Below are positions 1 to 7,097 of a stretch of 7,143 nucleotides of DNA, piece by piece. How positions within the stretch are numbered: position 1 is the first letter of the stretch; each line of letters begins with the position of its first letter. A program made the translations under genes and the position numbers. The stretch is from the NCBI GenBank assembly GCA_946479535.1, contig CAMLGP010000139.1, forward strand, positions 1-7,143, written 5' to 3'. This DNA is from an uncultured Bacteroidota bacterium (GTDB lineage: Bacteria; Bacteroidota; Bacteroidia; Chitinophagales; Chitinophagaceae). The notes under the pieces were generated by a model. The model ran no database searches. It was given only the letters and a program-made list of their open reading frames with translations, and was not told the DNA's origin.

Positions 1-361
1 CTGGAGCCCGGTTTGCGGCAACCAGATGGCGCTCTATAATGAACTGGGAAGGTATTTTGCAAAACATTATGCGCAGTTGATCGGTATTTCTGTAGACAGT
101 AAATGGAGCCATTTGGCTTTTATGGAACAAAACCATTTCAATTTTCCACTGCTCGCAGATTTTGAACCAAAAGGTGAGGTAGCCAGGTTATATGAAGTAT
201 ATGATAATAATACCGGTGAATGCCAACGGGCATTATACGTAATTGATGAAGCAGGTATTATTCGCTGGAATTACCTATCACCGGTAGGAATCAATCCCGG
301 AGCAGATGGCATCCTAAACGCGCTTGAAGAATTAGATAACGTAAAAACAGTAATGCAATGA
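1..361 (+). CDS. Peroxiredoxin (AhpC/TSA family), 3' part only
   Basis: Thiol peroxidase of the AhpC/TSA thioredoxin-fold family, which reduces H2O2 and organic hydroperoxides through a peroxidatic cysteine. The reading frame is already open at base 2 and begins WSPVCGNQ, the peroxidatic loop; the likely catalytic Cys codon is at 14-16. The true start lies before the window, and roughly 40 N-terminal residues are missing compared with usual family members of about 155-160 aa. Other family marks are the strand GISVDS, the segment QRALYVID with the conserved Arg (codon 227-229), and the C-terminal NPGADGILNAL helix. No Cys occurs near the C-terminus, so no classical 2-Cys AhpC resolving residue is visible. 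The only other Cys (codon 221-223) lies just before the conserved Arg, not a usual resolving position, so a 1-Cys or atypical mechanism is inferred. The stop overlaps the next gene by 4 bases. The ATG at 26 is internal, not the start. Confidence 0.9.
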   Translation, partial: WSPVCGNQMALYNELGRYFAKHYAQLIGISVDSKWSHLAFMEQNHFNFPLLADFEPKGEVARLYEVYDNNTGECQRALYVIDEAGIIRWNYLSPVGINPGADGILNALEELDNVKTVMQ

Positions 362-903
362 AACAGTTAACAATTTCAATAAATAGCAATGATCATATAT
401 TGGGAAATCCCAACGCCACAATTGAACTGGTAGAATATGGGGATTATGAATGCCCCTTTTGCGGTCGTGCATATCCGATTGTAAAGGAAATTAAGCGGAA
501 ATTGGATGGAGATATCAAATTCGTATTCAGGAATTTTCCTTTGGCAAAAATTCATCCACATGCTTTTATGGCTGCTGTAGCTACAGAAGCTGCCAGCCTG
601 CAGGGAAAATTCTGGGAGATGCATGATATCATTTTCGAGAACCAAAAAACACTGGATGTGGATCATATAATCAACTTTGCCCATCTGCTTGGTTTGGATA
701 CAGACAGATTTAAAGATGATATTCAGGACAGGCATATGATAGAGAAAGTAGAAAAAGACTTTGAAGGCGGACTTAGAAGTGGTGTAAACAGAACACCAAC
801 CTTTTTTATCAATGGTGAAAGATTTGAAGGCGATTGGTCAACAGGAGAATTGCTTGAATATCTGAAGGCTCAACTGGCTGCTATTTCCTTAAACGAAGAA
901 TAA
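358..903 (+). CDS. DsbA-like thioredoxin-fold oxidoreductase, cytoplasmic
   Basis: Thioredoxin-fold protein of the DsbA/thioredoxin_4 family, 181 aa. The active site is C32-P-F-C35 following EYGDYE, and the cis-proline loop is T146-P147 before TFFING. The insert between them (about residues 60-130) is helical, as in DsbA. These are the only two cysteines. There is no signal peptide or membrane segment, unlike periplasmic DsbA, so the protein is predicted to be cytoplasmic. The length is close to other signal-less members such as FrnE-like or NhaA-C-terminal-type DsbA domains. The ATG overlaps the upstream peroxiredoxin stop (ATGA), which fixes the start and indicates translational coupling. 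From this context I infer that it may reduce, or work beside, the peroxiredoxin; its substrate cannot be read from sequence. Confidence 0.9.
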   Translation: MKQLTISINSNDHILGNPNATIELVEYGDYECPFCGRAYPIVKEIKRKLDGDIKFVFRNFPLAKIHPHAFMAAVATEAASLQGKFWEMHDIIFENQKTLDVDHIINFAHLLGLDTDRFKDDIQDRHMIEKVEKDFEGGLRSGVNRTPTFFINGERFEGDWSTGELLEYLKAQLAAISLNEE

Positions 904-1006
904 AAACTGAAATGCCCAACAGATTGCCGCCTGTAATACACCAGAGGAATAATAAGAAATTGCGGCGGCTGAATAGGGAAGGATATGATAGGGTGATGAT
1001 TAATAA

Positions 1007-1585
1007 TTAATCTTCCAATCCTTTTCCTGCCAGAATTTGTTTGGTATATTTCTTTACCCTTTCTTCTCGTGTTTTGGCATGTTTGGCGGAAGAAAAATAA
1101 AGAAGGTAGCCTCGTTGTCTCCCTGGAGTTAATGATTCAAAGGCTTTTTTCAATGCAGCACTCTTATCCAGTTTGGTTTTAAATTCATCTGGCATGGCAA
1201 ATTCTTTTGTCTTCTTCATTTTTACTTTCAGTCCGGCCCTTTCTGCTTCAATAGCTTCATAGATGTAAGCCTTGAGGGTGCGCTCCAGCTTTTGAATTTC
1301 TTTTAAATTTGTGAACCGGATCTGGCGGGCACTCTGTACGTTTTCTGTTTGCTGGACCAAAATACCTTCCGGATCATTGAGAAGGGCGCCTTTAAATAAA
1401 AGGAATGCACAGTATTCTTTAAACACATGTATCAAAACTATGTTTGTATTCTCATACTGGTAGCAGGGGCATCCCCATTTCAATACTTCGGTCAATCCGC
1501 AATCAAGTGCGATTGCTCTCATTTTTTCGATCTCTTTCTGCCACCTTGTGTTCTTTTCAAAGTACCAGTCTACCTTAGGATTCAT
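1007..1585 (-). CDS. YdeI/OmpD-associated family protein (DUF1801 + OmdA)
   Basis: A 192-aa soluble protein with the two-part layout of the YdeI/OmpD-associated family. The N-terminal DUF1801 domain (about 15-110) shows the WGCPCY motif at 37-42 and the strand pair NIVLIHVFKEYCAFLLFKGALLND at about 48-71. A basic, charged linker (about 115-130) leads to a C-terminal OmdA-like helical domain (about 130-192) with FESLTPGRQRGYLLYFSSAK and KTREERVKKY. No signal peptide or membrane segment is present, so it is cytoplasmic. The family has been linked to stress or bacteriocin protection, but no biochemical activity is established and none is claimed here. The gene begins 10 bases after the DoxX-like gene and should share its promoter. 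The length is normal for the two-domain form. The start ATG at 1585 is the only sensible one, because the N-terminus NPKVDWYFEK matches the family. Confidence 0.88.
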   Translation of the reverse strand: MNPKVDWYFEKNTRWQKEIEKMRAIALDCGLTEVLKWGCPCYQYENTNIVLIHVFKEYCAFLLFKGALLNDPEGILVQQTENVQSARQIRFTNLKEIQKLERTLKAYIYEAIEAERAGLKVKMKKTKEFAMPDEFKTKLDKSAALKKAFESLTPGRQRGYLLYFSSAKHAKTREERVKKYTKQILAGKGLED

Positions 1586-1595
1586 TTTGTTTAAT

Positions 1596-1979
1596 TTACT
1601 GATTTGCCAAAACAGGTTTTCTATTCGCGGGCCTGAAATACCAGGAGATCACAGTCAGAGTCAGCAATAACAGGGCCGGAGCTATTTGGCTAAAGGAATC
1701 CCCTGAAGCGACGCGTGAAAATAGTGCTCCAGACATGGCAAAGAAAAATCCGGCATAAGCCCATTCCTTTAAAATGGCAAATTTAGGAACAAGTATGGCC
1801 ACTACTCCGAGGATCTTCCAAATGCCCAACATAGTGAGAAAATAAACAGGATAGCCAAGGTGTATAATGTTGGTCACTTCCTGCTGCGATTTGGATATCT
1901 GTACAATTCCGGTAGCAACCATTCCCAGTGAAAGCCAAAGGGTAGAGATCCAGTAAATGATTTTGTGTGTCTTTGTCAT
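1596..1979 (-). CDS. DoxX-like integral membrane protein
   Basis: A small membrane protein of 127 aa with four predicted transmembrane helices (about residues 7-27, 45-64, 72-90 and 98-115), typical of the DoxX/DoxX-like family. Family-like features are the KILGVVAIL.P stretch at 55-65, EWAYAGFFF at 72-80, then a small-residue SGA...SR segment and a Gly-Asp turn (GD, 93-94). A short basic tail (RPANRK) follows the last helix. The family is named after the thiosulfate:quinone oxidoreductase subunit of Acidianus, but small bacterial DoxX-like proteins mostly have unknown roles, often tied to oxidative or thiol stress; none is assigned here. It is the first gene of a two-gene unit with the YdeI-like gene 10 bases downstream. 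The start ATG at 1977-1979 is preceded by an A-rich leader and, further up, by an operator-covered promoter. Confidence 0.87.
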   Translation of the reverse strand: MTKTHKIIYWISTLWLSLGMVATGIVQISKSQQEVTNIIHLGYPVYFLTMLGIWKILGVVAILVPKFAILKEWAYAGFFFAMSGALFSRVASGDSFSQIAPALLLLTLTVISWYFRPANRKPVLANQ

Positions 1980-2021
1980 GATGTACAGGTTTTATTGTTG
2001 AAGATTCTGGTTAATAATAGC

Positions 2022-2035
2022 CGGTTATAGAACCG
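2022..2035 (-). other. Small stem-loop in the doxX-like leader
   Basis: A perfect 5-bp stem (CGGTT / AACCG) with a 4-base loop lies in the predicted 5' untranslated leader, between the predicted transcription start and the ATG at 1979. It has no U-tract on either strand, so it is not a terminator. It might stabilise the mRNA 5' end, or be chance. Confidence 0.3.
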
Positions 2036-2039
2036 ATAC

Positions 2040-2081
2040 GTAGCTATTTGACTACAAATATACATGTAGTCAAATAGCTAC
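2040..2081. repeat. Perfect 17-bp inverted repeat, probable operator
   Basis: The arms are 2040-2056 (GTAGCTATTTGACTACA) and 2065-2081, exact reverse complements with an 8-base AT-rich spacer. Each arm is itself a half-palindrome of the form GTAG-N8-CTAC (2040-2055 and 2066-2081), with the two centres 26 bp apart. This nested symmetry fits two dimers of a repressor, or one tetramer. It covers the predicted -7 box and most of the -33/-7 spacer of the DoxX-like gene. It is not followed by a T-run and is AT-rich, so it is not a terminator. The family of regulator (ArsR, MarR, PadR, BlaI or TetR type) cannot be told, and no regulator gene is in the window. Confidence 0.75.
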
Positions 2082-2085
2082 ACAA
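2055..2085 (-). promoter_or_regulatory. Bacteroidota-type promoter of the doxX-ydeI unit
   Basis: On the minus strand there is TTG at 2085-2083, a 20-base spacer, then TATATTTG at 2062-2055. This matches the Bacteroidota primary-sigma consensus (TTG, about 19-21 bases, TAnnTTTG). Transcription would start around 2046-2050, giving a leader of about 70 bases to the ATG at 1979. The -7 box and nearly all the spacer lie inside the 17-bp inverted repeat, so a bound protein would block RNA polymerase. Confidence 0.6.
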
Positions 2086-2133
2086 ATATATTTCCCCTTT
2101 CCGCTAAATTTCCAGTTAATGAAAGCATTACCA

Positions 2134-2174
2134 ATAATAAAAAAGCCCTGATAATCAGGACCTTTTAAGGGCTT
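2134..2174 (-). terminator. Rho-independent terminator after the TonB receptor operon
   Basis: On the minus strand, AAGCCCT (2174-2168) pairs with AGGGCTT (2149-2143) and is followed by a T-rich run (TTTTTTATTATT). A second, tighter hairpin, CCTGA-TTA-TCAGG (2159-2147), shares one arm with it, so two alternative stems can form before the same T-run. It lies about 30 bases after the receptor stop codon and separates this operon from the doxX-ydeI unit. No T-run follows on the plus strand, so it acts in one direction. Confidence 0.75.
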
Positions 2175-2204
2175 CTTTAGCCGTAAAATTTTTCACCAAA
2201 AGGT

Positions 2205-4604
2205 TTAGAGAGTTAGTTGCACGGTAACGTACCCATTTCTTTTATCAGAAGGTATAATTCCAGGTCCGGGATATCCGTCTGCACGACGGGTAAAATATTT
2301 TTTATCCAGCAGGTTATTGATCCCTGTATAAAAGGTGACACTTCTCCATTTATAGCTCAGGCTAAGATCAGCTACACCAAATGCAGGAATGGCACCATCC
2401 ACTGCAGTAGGGGTGCTTTCGGTATTAGTTGCATCTGAATATTGTTTGGCCTGGCAGGAATATTGAAACGTTACATTAAAATGTGGATCAGAAAAACCTA
2501 GTCCGGTTCTGAAAACTGCTGGTGGCACAAACTCAACAAGTTTATCTGCAATGGCAGTATTTTTTGTGTTCACATATCGTGCATCTATGAGAGAAAAGCT
2601 CGCATATAAATTAATCCTGTATTTTGAATTTTTATGAAAGGCTTTCAGGATATCACCGTCCAGCAAAAGCTCAGTACCGATATTGCGGCTGTCAGAAACA
2701 TTGGTTCGTAGCCGGTAAGTCATAAAACTTGTATCCCTGGTGAAGATTGAGCCAATACGATTGTTGTATTTCAGAAGGAACACGCTTAGGTCCAGGTATA
2801 ACCATCCATGATAATTCCCTCTGAATCCTGCATCAATATTATATCCGTCTTCATCTTTAAGATCTGGATCAACTTTTGCATTGGCATTGACAACGCGGAT
2901 ATCATTAAAATTAATTGAACGGTAGTTCTGGGATATATTGGCATAAAGTTCTGTTGCGTTATTGAATTTCCAGGAACTGCCCAGACCCAGTAATACAAAT
3001 GAACGGGGGTTGGTTTTGTGCTCAAATATCTTGTCGTCTGCAATAAAAATATTCTGCCTGAAATAATATCCATCCGCTTTAGTATTGATATGCTCAAAGC
3101 GAATACCAGGTGTAATACTCCAGTTAGAATTAATACGGAAAATATTTTCTGCAAATAAAGCCAGGTTATTACCCGGAAAGCGATAGGATGATTCATCCGG
3201 TTCCGGGCCAACAAATGTGAAATCCGCGCTACTTCCATCATCAGCACTTCCCTGTTTACGATGCGTTAGGCCTTTATACAATCTCGCTCCAACCAAAATA
3301 GTACTGATCTGGTATTTCAGGCGATAATCATGAATAAACCGCAGTTCAGATGCATAGTTATCATATTTATCTGATAGGAGATCACGGTTACCGCCATTGT
3401 CCGGACGGTTAATATAACTAAGAATTCCCAGGGCATCTCTGCCTCCCTGTAAAGTATAGTTTCTCCAGTTAAGGCGGGTATGACTGTTGAACTGGTAATC
3501 CAGGTTCAGGCTGACCAGATTCCAGTTAACCTTAAACCAGTTTCTTGCTCTTACAGACACCGAAGGATCTTCATCAAACTGTTCATCTGTTAATCCACCG
3601 GGCTGCTGCGCCAGGTATTTCATTAGCGTGTATTCACCAGTGATCCTAAACTTAGGTGTGATATTGTAAGCCAGGTGAACATAGGCGTTATGCTGATCAA
3701 AATGACTATTTGGGCGCCAGCTATCTCCTTTCTTATACTGGTAAAAGGCATAATAATTCAATTTTTCCTTCGCAACTGTTCCGCCAACGCTGTTGAATGT
3801 ATTAAAGAAGTTAAAAGAACCAATTGTCTGTCGCGTTGTGAAACGGAATTTATCATGCTGAGGACCTTCTTTCATTACAAAGTTTACCAGTCCCCCAAAC
3901 TGTGGACCATATTGCAGACTGGCTGCGCCACGTACGATTTCAATTCTGTCTAATGCTTCTGTAGATGGAGTATAATAACTCTCGGGATAACCAAGTGCGT
4001 CTGCACTAATATCATATCCATTCTGGCGGACATTAAAATTGGAAGAGCGGTTTGGGCTGAGGCCACGACCGCCGATCCCCAATTGCAATCCACCATAATC
4101 ATATTCCCAGATATTCAAACCAGGGATACGGGCGTAGATCTGTCTGGTGTTATTAGTGGCCAGGTTGGCATTAATATTTCGCAGATTGATCAGTTCTGAT
4201 TTTTTGCCCGCATAGATGGCGGTACCTGTTATATCCTGTAGTTTACCGGATGCCCTTTCGTTCTTTTGACCTGCTACCACTACGTTTTCCAAAGTGGTAG
4301 TTTCTCCAGGCACCAATTGAATAATAAGCATGGCATTCTCCTTTGACAGATCAACATGCAGCGTTTGCGAAGCATAGCCAATAAAAGTGATCTTTAAATC
4401 ATAGGCGCCACTATCGAGTTTGGTAAAACGGAAAAAGCCATTCTCATTGGTCAATTTTTTCACTCCGCCGGGTAATAATTCTACGGTCGCATGATCAGCC
4501 GGGTAATCTGAAATATTTACTGTTCCATTAATGGTATAGGAATGCTGTGCGGAAACAACAGATACGAGACTCAATAGGTATAATATAATAAATGTTCTTT
4601 TCAT
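2205..4604 (-). CDS. TonB-dependent outer-membrane receptor, FecA-like
   Basis: Outer-membrane active transporter, 799 aa, normal length for the family; it would import a bound ligand using the TonB-ExbBD proton-motive-force system. In order it has a Sec signal peptide (1-19, cleavage near VSA-Q20), a CarboxypepD_reg-like beta-sandwich (about 22-100, with GFFRFTKLDSGAYDLKITFIGY), a possible TonB-box-like stretch LENVVV (105-110), a plug domain (about 135-245, ending IEIVRGAASLQYGPQFGGLVNF) and a 22-strand-type barrel to the C-terminus. The end region, with GINNLLDKKYFTRR and a Gly/Pro-rich PGPGIIPSD loop, resembles FecA-type siderophore or ferric-citrate receptors, but the ligand is not proven. 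It starts 2 bases after the HTTM stop and is the last gene of the operon, followed by a terminator. The frame is intact. Confidence 0.93.
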   Translation of the reverse strand: MKRTFIILYLLSLVSVVSAQHSYTINGTVNISDYPADHATVELLPGGVKKLTNENGFFRFTKLDSGAYDLKITFIGYASQTLHVDLSKENAMLIIQLVPGETTTLENVVVAGQKNERASGKLQDITGTAIYAGKKSELINLRNINANLATNNTRQIYARIPGLNIWEYDYGGLQLGIGGRGLSPNRSSNFNVRQNGYDISADALGYPESYYTPSTEALDRIEIVRGAASLQYGPQFGGLVNFVMKEGPQHDKFRFTTRQTIGSFNFFNTFNSVGGTVAKEKLNYYAFYQYKKGDSWRPNSHFDQHNAYVHLAYNITPKFRITGEYTLMKYLAQQPGGLTDEQFDEDPSVSVRARNWFKVNWNLVSLNLDYQFNSHTRLNWRNYTLQGGRDALGILSYINRPDNGGNRDLLSDKYDNYASELRFIHDYRLKYQISTILVGARLYKGLTHRKQGSADDGSSADFTFVGPEPDESSYRFPGNNLALFAENIFRINSNWSITPGIRFEHINTKADGYYFRQNIFIADDKIFEHKTNPRSFVLLGLGSSWKFNNATELYANISQNYRSINFNDIRVVNANAKVDPDLKDEDGYNIDAGFRGNYHGWLYLDLSVFLLKYNNRIGSIFTRDTSFMTYRLRTNVSDSRNIGTELLLDGDILKAFHKNSKYRINLYASFSLIDARYVNTKNTAIADKLVEFVPPAVFRTGLGFSDPHFNVTFQYSCQAKQYSDATNTESTPTAVDGAIPAFGVADLSLSYKWRSVTFYTGINNLLDKKYFTRRADGYPGPGIIPSDKRNGYVTVQLTL

Positions 4605-4606
4605 TT

Positions 4607-5950
4607 CTAGTTTGCTTTAAAGGGAAGGATCCATGTATAATGCTTCCAGCTCAGTGGCTGAGCTGCCAGGTCAACAGAGGAATCAACAAATAATCTTGAT
4701 GCCGTTCCGTTTAGTGTTACATATACTTCTCCAAAAACTTTCGGATCATTTACACCTCTTTTTTGAAAGGTGCGGGCCAGGTAGTGGGCATATTTTAAAA
4801 TTAAATCCGGCTGGGTGCTCATCATTTTTTCCTGCAATGGCGTCAGGAATTCGGCGTTGTTCACTTCATAAAATTGTTGGCCAGTTCTGTCCTTCACAGT
4901 GAAATAGGAAGCACCTGCTTTTTCCATCAGCATTACCCTCCATGAAAAACGATAGCCTTCTTCTGTCCAAAAAAGATGGCCAGGGTAGAAGAGGAACCGG
5001 AAGGGAACAATACACTGGATAATAATGTAAGTCAGCATGATCCCATAAATGAGTCTCCTGTATGGAAATGTATAATAGGAAGGGATTTCACTGATTGCAG
5101 TTTTACGGGCAAATAGCCAGGATAGAATTTTCTCGTGCCATTTGCCAGAAAAAAAGATCAGGCTACTGATGATCATTACATAAGGGAACATGCCAATGCC
5201 CGGAAAGAATATCGCCGTGGCGATATGAAATAGCAGAACAAAAAGATAGGCAACGGGCCTTGTGCTTTTATTCAGCAGGAAGAAAACAATGAACAGGTCA
5301 TACGCCGCTCCAAACCAGGAAAACAGATAGGCAACCCATTCTTTGTACATAAACTTTCCAACAACAGGAATATAGCTTTTGGCAGGCAGCCAGATCTTCA
5401 TTGGCTGGGCTTCAATCATCCAGTCATAATTCAATTTTGCCAACCCCGCAAAGAAATAAACTAGGGCAATCTGGAATCGAACAATGCCAACTGTCCAGGC
5501 CGGGACATAGTGTCGCTTAATGGAAGGATTCAGTCTTGCATCAATCGAATAAAGCCGGTTTGCGGGTAGCCATATAAACACAAATGCTACCAGGCTTACA
5601 AAATAATAATGATTTAGATAAGTAGTAACATCAATAAGCTCTACATAGGTAAATACCAGGAAAAACAGGGTAGTTGCAATACGATAAATTAAACCCAGCG
5701 CAATGAATAATGCGGAAAGCGCCATTATTCCAAAGACCAGGTACATACCGGTTTTCCCAAAAGGCTGTATCCATTCAAAACCCCAGTAAGTAAAATGAAA
5801 AGAGGGAGAAACATAAACAGTATCTACCCAGCCACGCCACCAGAACCGGAGCGTACTGAAGAACATCAACAATCCAAACCCGATCCGGAAAGTGACCAAC
5901 GGTGCTATCGACACCTTTCTTTCCCACGCCCATCTGTTAATCCCCATCAT
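4607..5950 (-). CDS. HTTM-domain (vitamin K-dependent carboxylase-like) membrane protein
   Basis: A 447-aa inner-membrane protein of the HTTM superfamily, the membrane core shared with vitamin K-dependent gamma-carboxylase. Multiple hydrophobic helices span about 15-325, with family-type motifs TYLNHYY (110-116), AGLAKLNYDW (168-177, including K172 at the position of the proposed catalytic lysine of the carboxylase), FHIATAIFFPGIGMFPY (241-257) and SWRVMLMEKAG (336-346). A soluble C-terminal domain follows (about 345-447). Whether bacterial members carboxylate anything is unknown; gamma-carboxylation of an exported partner is only a hypothesis. Two ATGs are adjacent at the start (5948-5950 and 5945-5947). 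The start overlaps the end of the imelysin frame by 14 bases, and only 2 bases separate the stop from the TonB receptor gene, so co-translation is likely. Confidence 0.88.
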   Translation of the reverse strand: MMGINRWAWERKVSIAPLVTFRIGFGLLMFFSTLRFWWRGWVDTVYVSPSFHFTYWGFEWIQPFGKTGMYLVFGIMALSALFIALGLIYRIATTLFFLVFTYVELIDVTTYLNHYYFVSLVAFVFIWLPANRLYSIDARLNPSIKRHYVPAWTVGIVRFQIALVYFFAGLAKLNYDWMIEAQPMKIWLPAKSYIPVVGKFMYKEWVAYLFSWFGAAYDLFIVFFLLNKSTRPVAYLFVLLFHIATAIFFPGIGMFPYVMIISSLIFFSGKWHEKILSWLFARKTAISEIPSYYTFPYRRLIYGIMLTYIIIQCIVPFRFLFYPGHLFWTEEGYRFSWRVMLMEKAGASYFTVKDRTGQQFYEVNNAEFLTPLQEKMMSTQPDLILKYAHYLARTFQKRGVNDPKVFGEVYVTLNGTASRLFVDSSVDLAAQPLSWKHYTWILPFKAN

Positions 5951-7067
5951 TATCCATGAAAGTTATTTGAACACCCGTAGCAGAGGCAACATCTGTTTTC
6001 AGTAACGTAAGTAGCTTTTGTATTTCTTTATAGGCGTCTTCCACTTTTGTGGGGTCTGCAATAATTGTTGTAGAAAGGGGATCAGGTACTGCCTGTAGTT
6101 TGGCAATAACCAGATCAAACTGACTGATCACCTGGGTAGCTAAAGCTTCCTTTCCCAGGGCTTTCAAATAATCTGAGTATCCTTTACCGCTTCCATTGGC
6201 TGTAAAAATATTTTTCAGATTCTTCATTGCTTCCTGAGCAAGAGCAGAGGAATTGCCAGCAAAATAGGCTTCTACCTTGGTAGGAAAGGCCTGTCCATTA
6301 GACTGCTTGCCAAAAGGCCAGCCGGTTCGTGGTCCTTTGAGTAAGTCCATTTCATAGGCCATATTGTTGATCATATTGCCGATAGGACTTCCAACATTGG
6401 TTTTGGTGTTGCTGATGAAATCTGCGCGGTAAGCATTCCAGTCCGTAGTGATCTTGTCAACAATTGATTTAATACGGGAAACAACATCCTTGCAGTATTT
6501 TATCCGGTTGGCAGTGTTGTTAGTGAATTTTGCAATGGCATTCGGTCCAAAGAATAAATAATTGATTGCGGAGAATCCCTGTGCGTAAAAGGAATTCCTT
6601 ACATACTGGTTAAAATCATAGGAACCAGACGTTATGTTGTTCTCGATGGTAACGCTATCAACAGAAAAACCGGTTATTTCACCACTTGTTGCAAATTTAT
6701 AATCAAGGCCACCATTGAAGTTCAGGAATACTTCCTGTGATGAAACCACTGCAGGGCCCAGAGTATAAGCCTCTACAATGGTCTAGGACAAATGCATTTG
6801 CTTGTAGGCATCCAGTAGGAGTTGCTGATTGGCTGTATTTCTGGTACCAAGAAAATTGTTGGAGATCGTCTGGAAATTATTCACTTTATCCTGCAGGGAC
6901 TTATAAGAAGGGAGGATCATTTCATCGGCAAAATAGGTAAGCATGGCGGTCTTATCAAAGTTCACATTGTTATCCGGACCGTCATCACCACCCGATTTTT
7001 TACAGAATATGCCAGCTGTTAACTCAAGGCAGATCAGCAGTGTAATTCCAAACGTTCTTCTTTTGAT
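5937..7067 (-). pseudogene. Imelysin-family lipoprotein, interrupted by in-frame TAG
   Basis: Imelysin-family proteins are exported all-helical proteins, usually encoded beside iron or other metal uptake genes. The frame runs without a shift from ATC at 7067-7065 to TAA at 5937, 377 codons including the stop, normal for the family. The N-terminus reads KRRTFGITLLICL...GIFC-KKSGGDDG: a basic start, a hydrophobic core and a probable lipid-anchor Cys22. The frame contains TAG at 6785-6783 (codon 95), between DAYKQMHLS and TIVEAYTLGPA, where the family has Trp. No ATG lies between an upstream stop (TAA at 7079) and the expected start; ATC sits where ATG should be. The pieces that can be read as separate ORFs begin only with internal GTG codons (6965 and 6749). 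The imelysin GxHxxE motif appears as GFSAIN (codons 164-169). It may be a pseudogene, recoded, or affected by sequence errors. It overlaps the HTTM gene by 14 bases. Confidence 0.75.
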
Positions 7068-7097
7068 TTTCTCTTTTTAGTATTTGTTGACAATTTC

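Noticed and set aside
926..969. GCCGCC (926-931) and GGCGGC (964-969) as a convergent terminator hairpin
   Set aside because: The stem is only 6 bp with a 32-base loop, and neither strand has a T-run directly after it, so it is not called as a terminator.
998..1012. AT-rich palindrome GATTAATAATTAATC over the YdeI-like stop codon
   Set aside because: It is short, low in complexity and expected by chance in AT-rich intergenic DNA; no promoter or partner site is seen near it.
910..1831. 12-base direct repeat AAATGCCCAACA at 910-921 and 1820-1831
   Set aside because: About one such 12-mer pair is expected by chance in 7 kb. One copy is in coding DNA, and no element boundaries or target duplications are near.
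2040..2081. The 17-bp inverted repeat as a terminator or transposon end
   Set aside because: It is AT-rich with no T-run, overlaps a promoter, and there is no transposase or flanking duplication.
2786..3247. 153-residue open frame antisense-free but overlapping the TonB receptor in another frame
   Set aside because: It is a shadow of the intact receptor frame, with no domain and no leader. The same applies to the short frames on the opposite strand at 376-735, 2217-2438, 3675-3953, 4633-4902 and 6737-7022.
5937..6749. The 270-residue downstream imelysin part as an independent gene
   Set aside because: Its apparent start is an internal GTG coding for Val in the conserved GPAVVSSQ stretch; there is no leader or signal, and the frame continues unbroken to the segment before the TAG.
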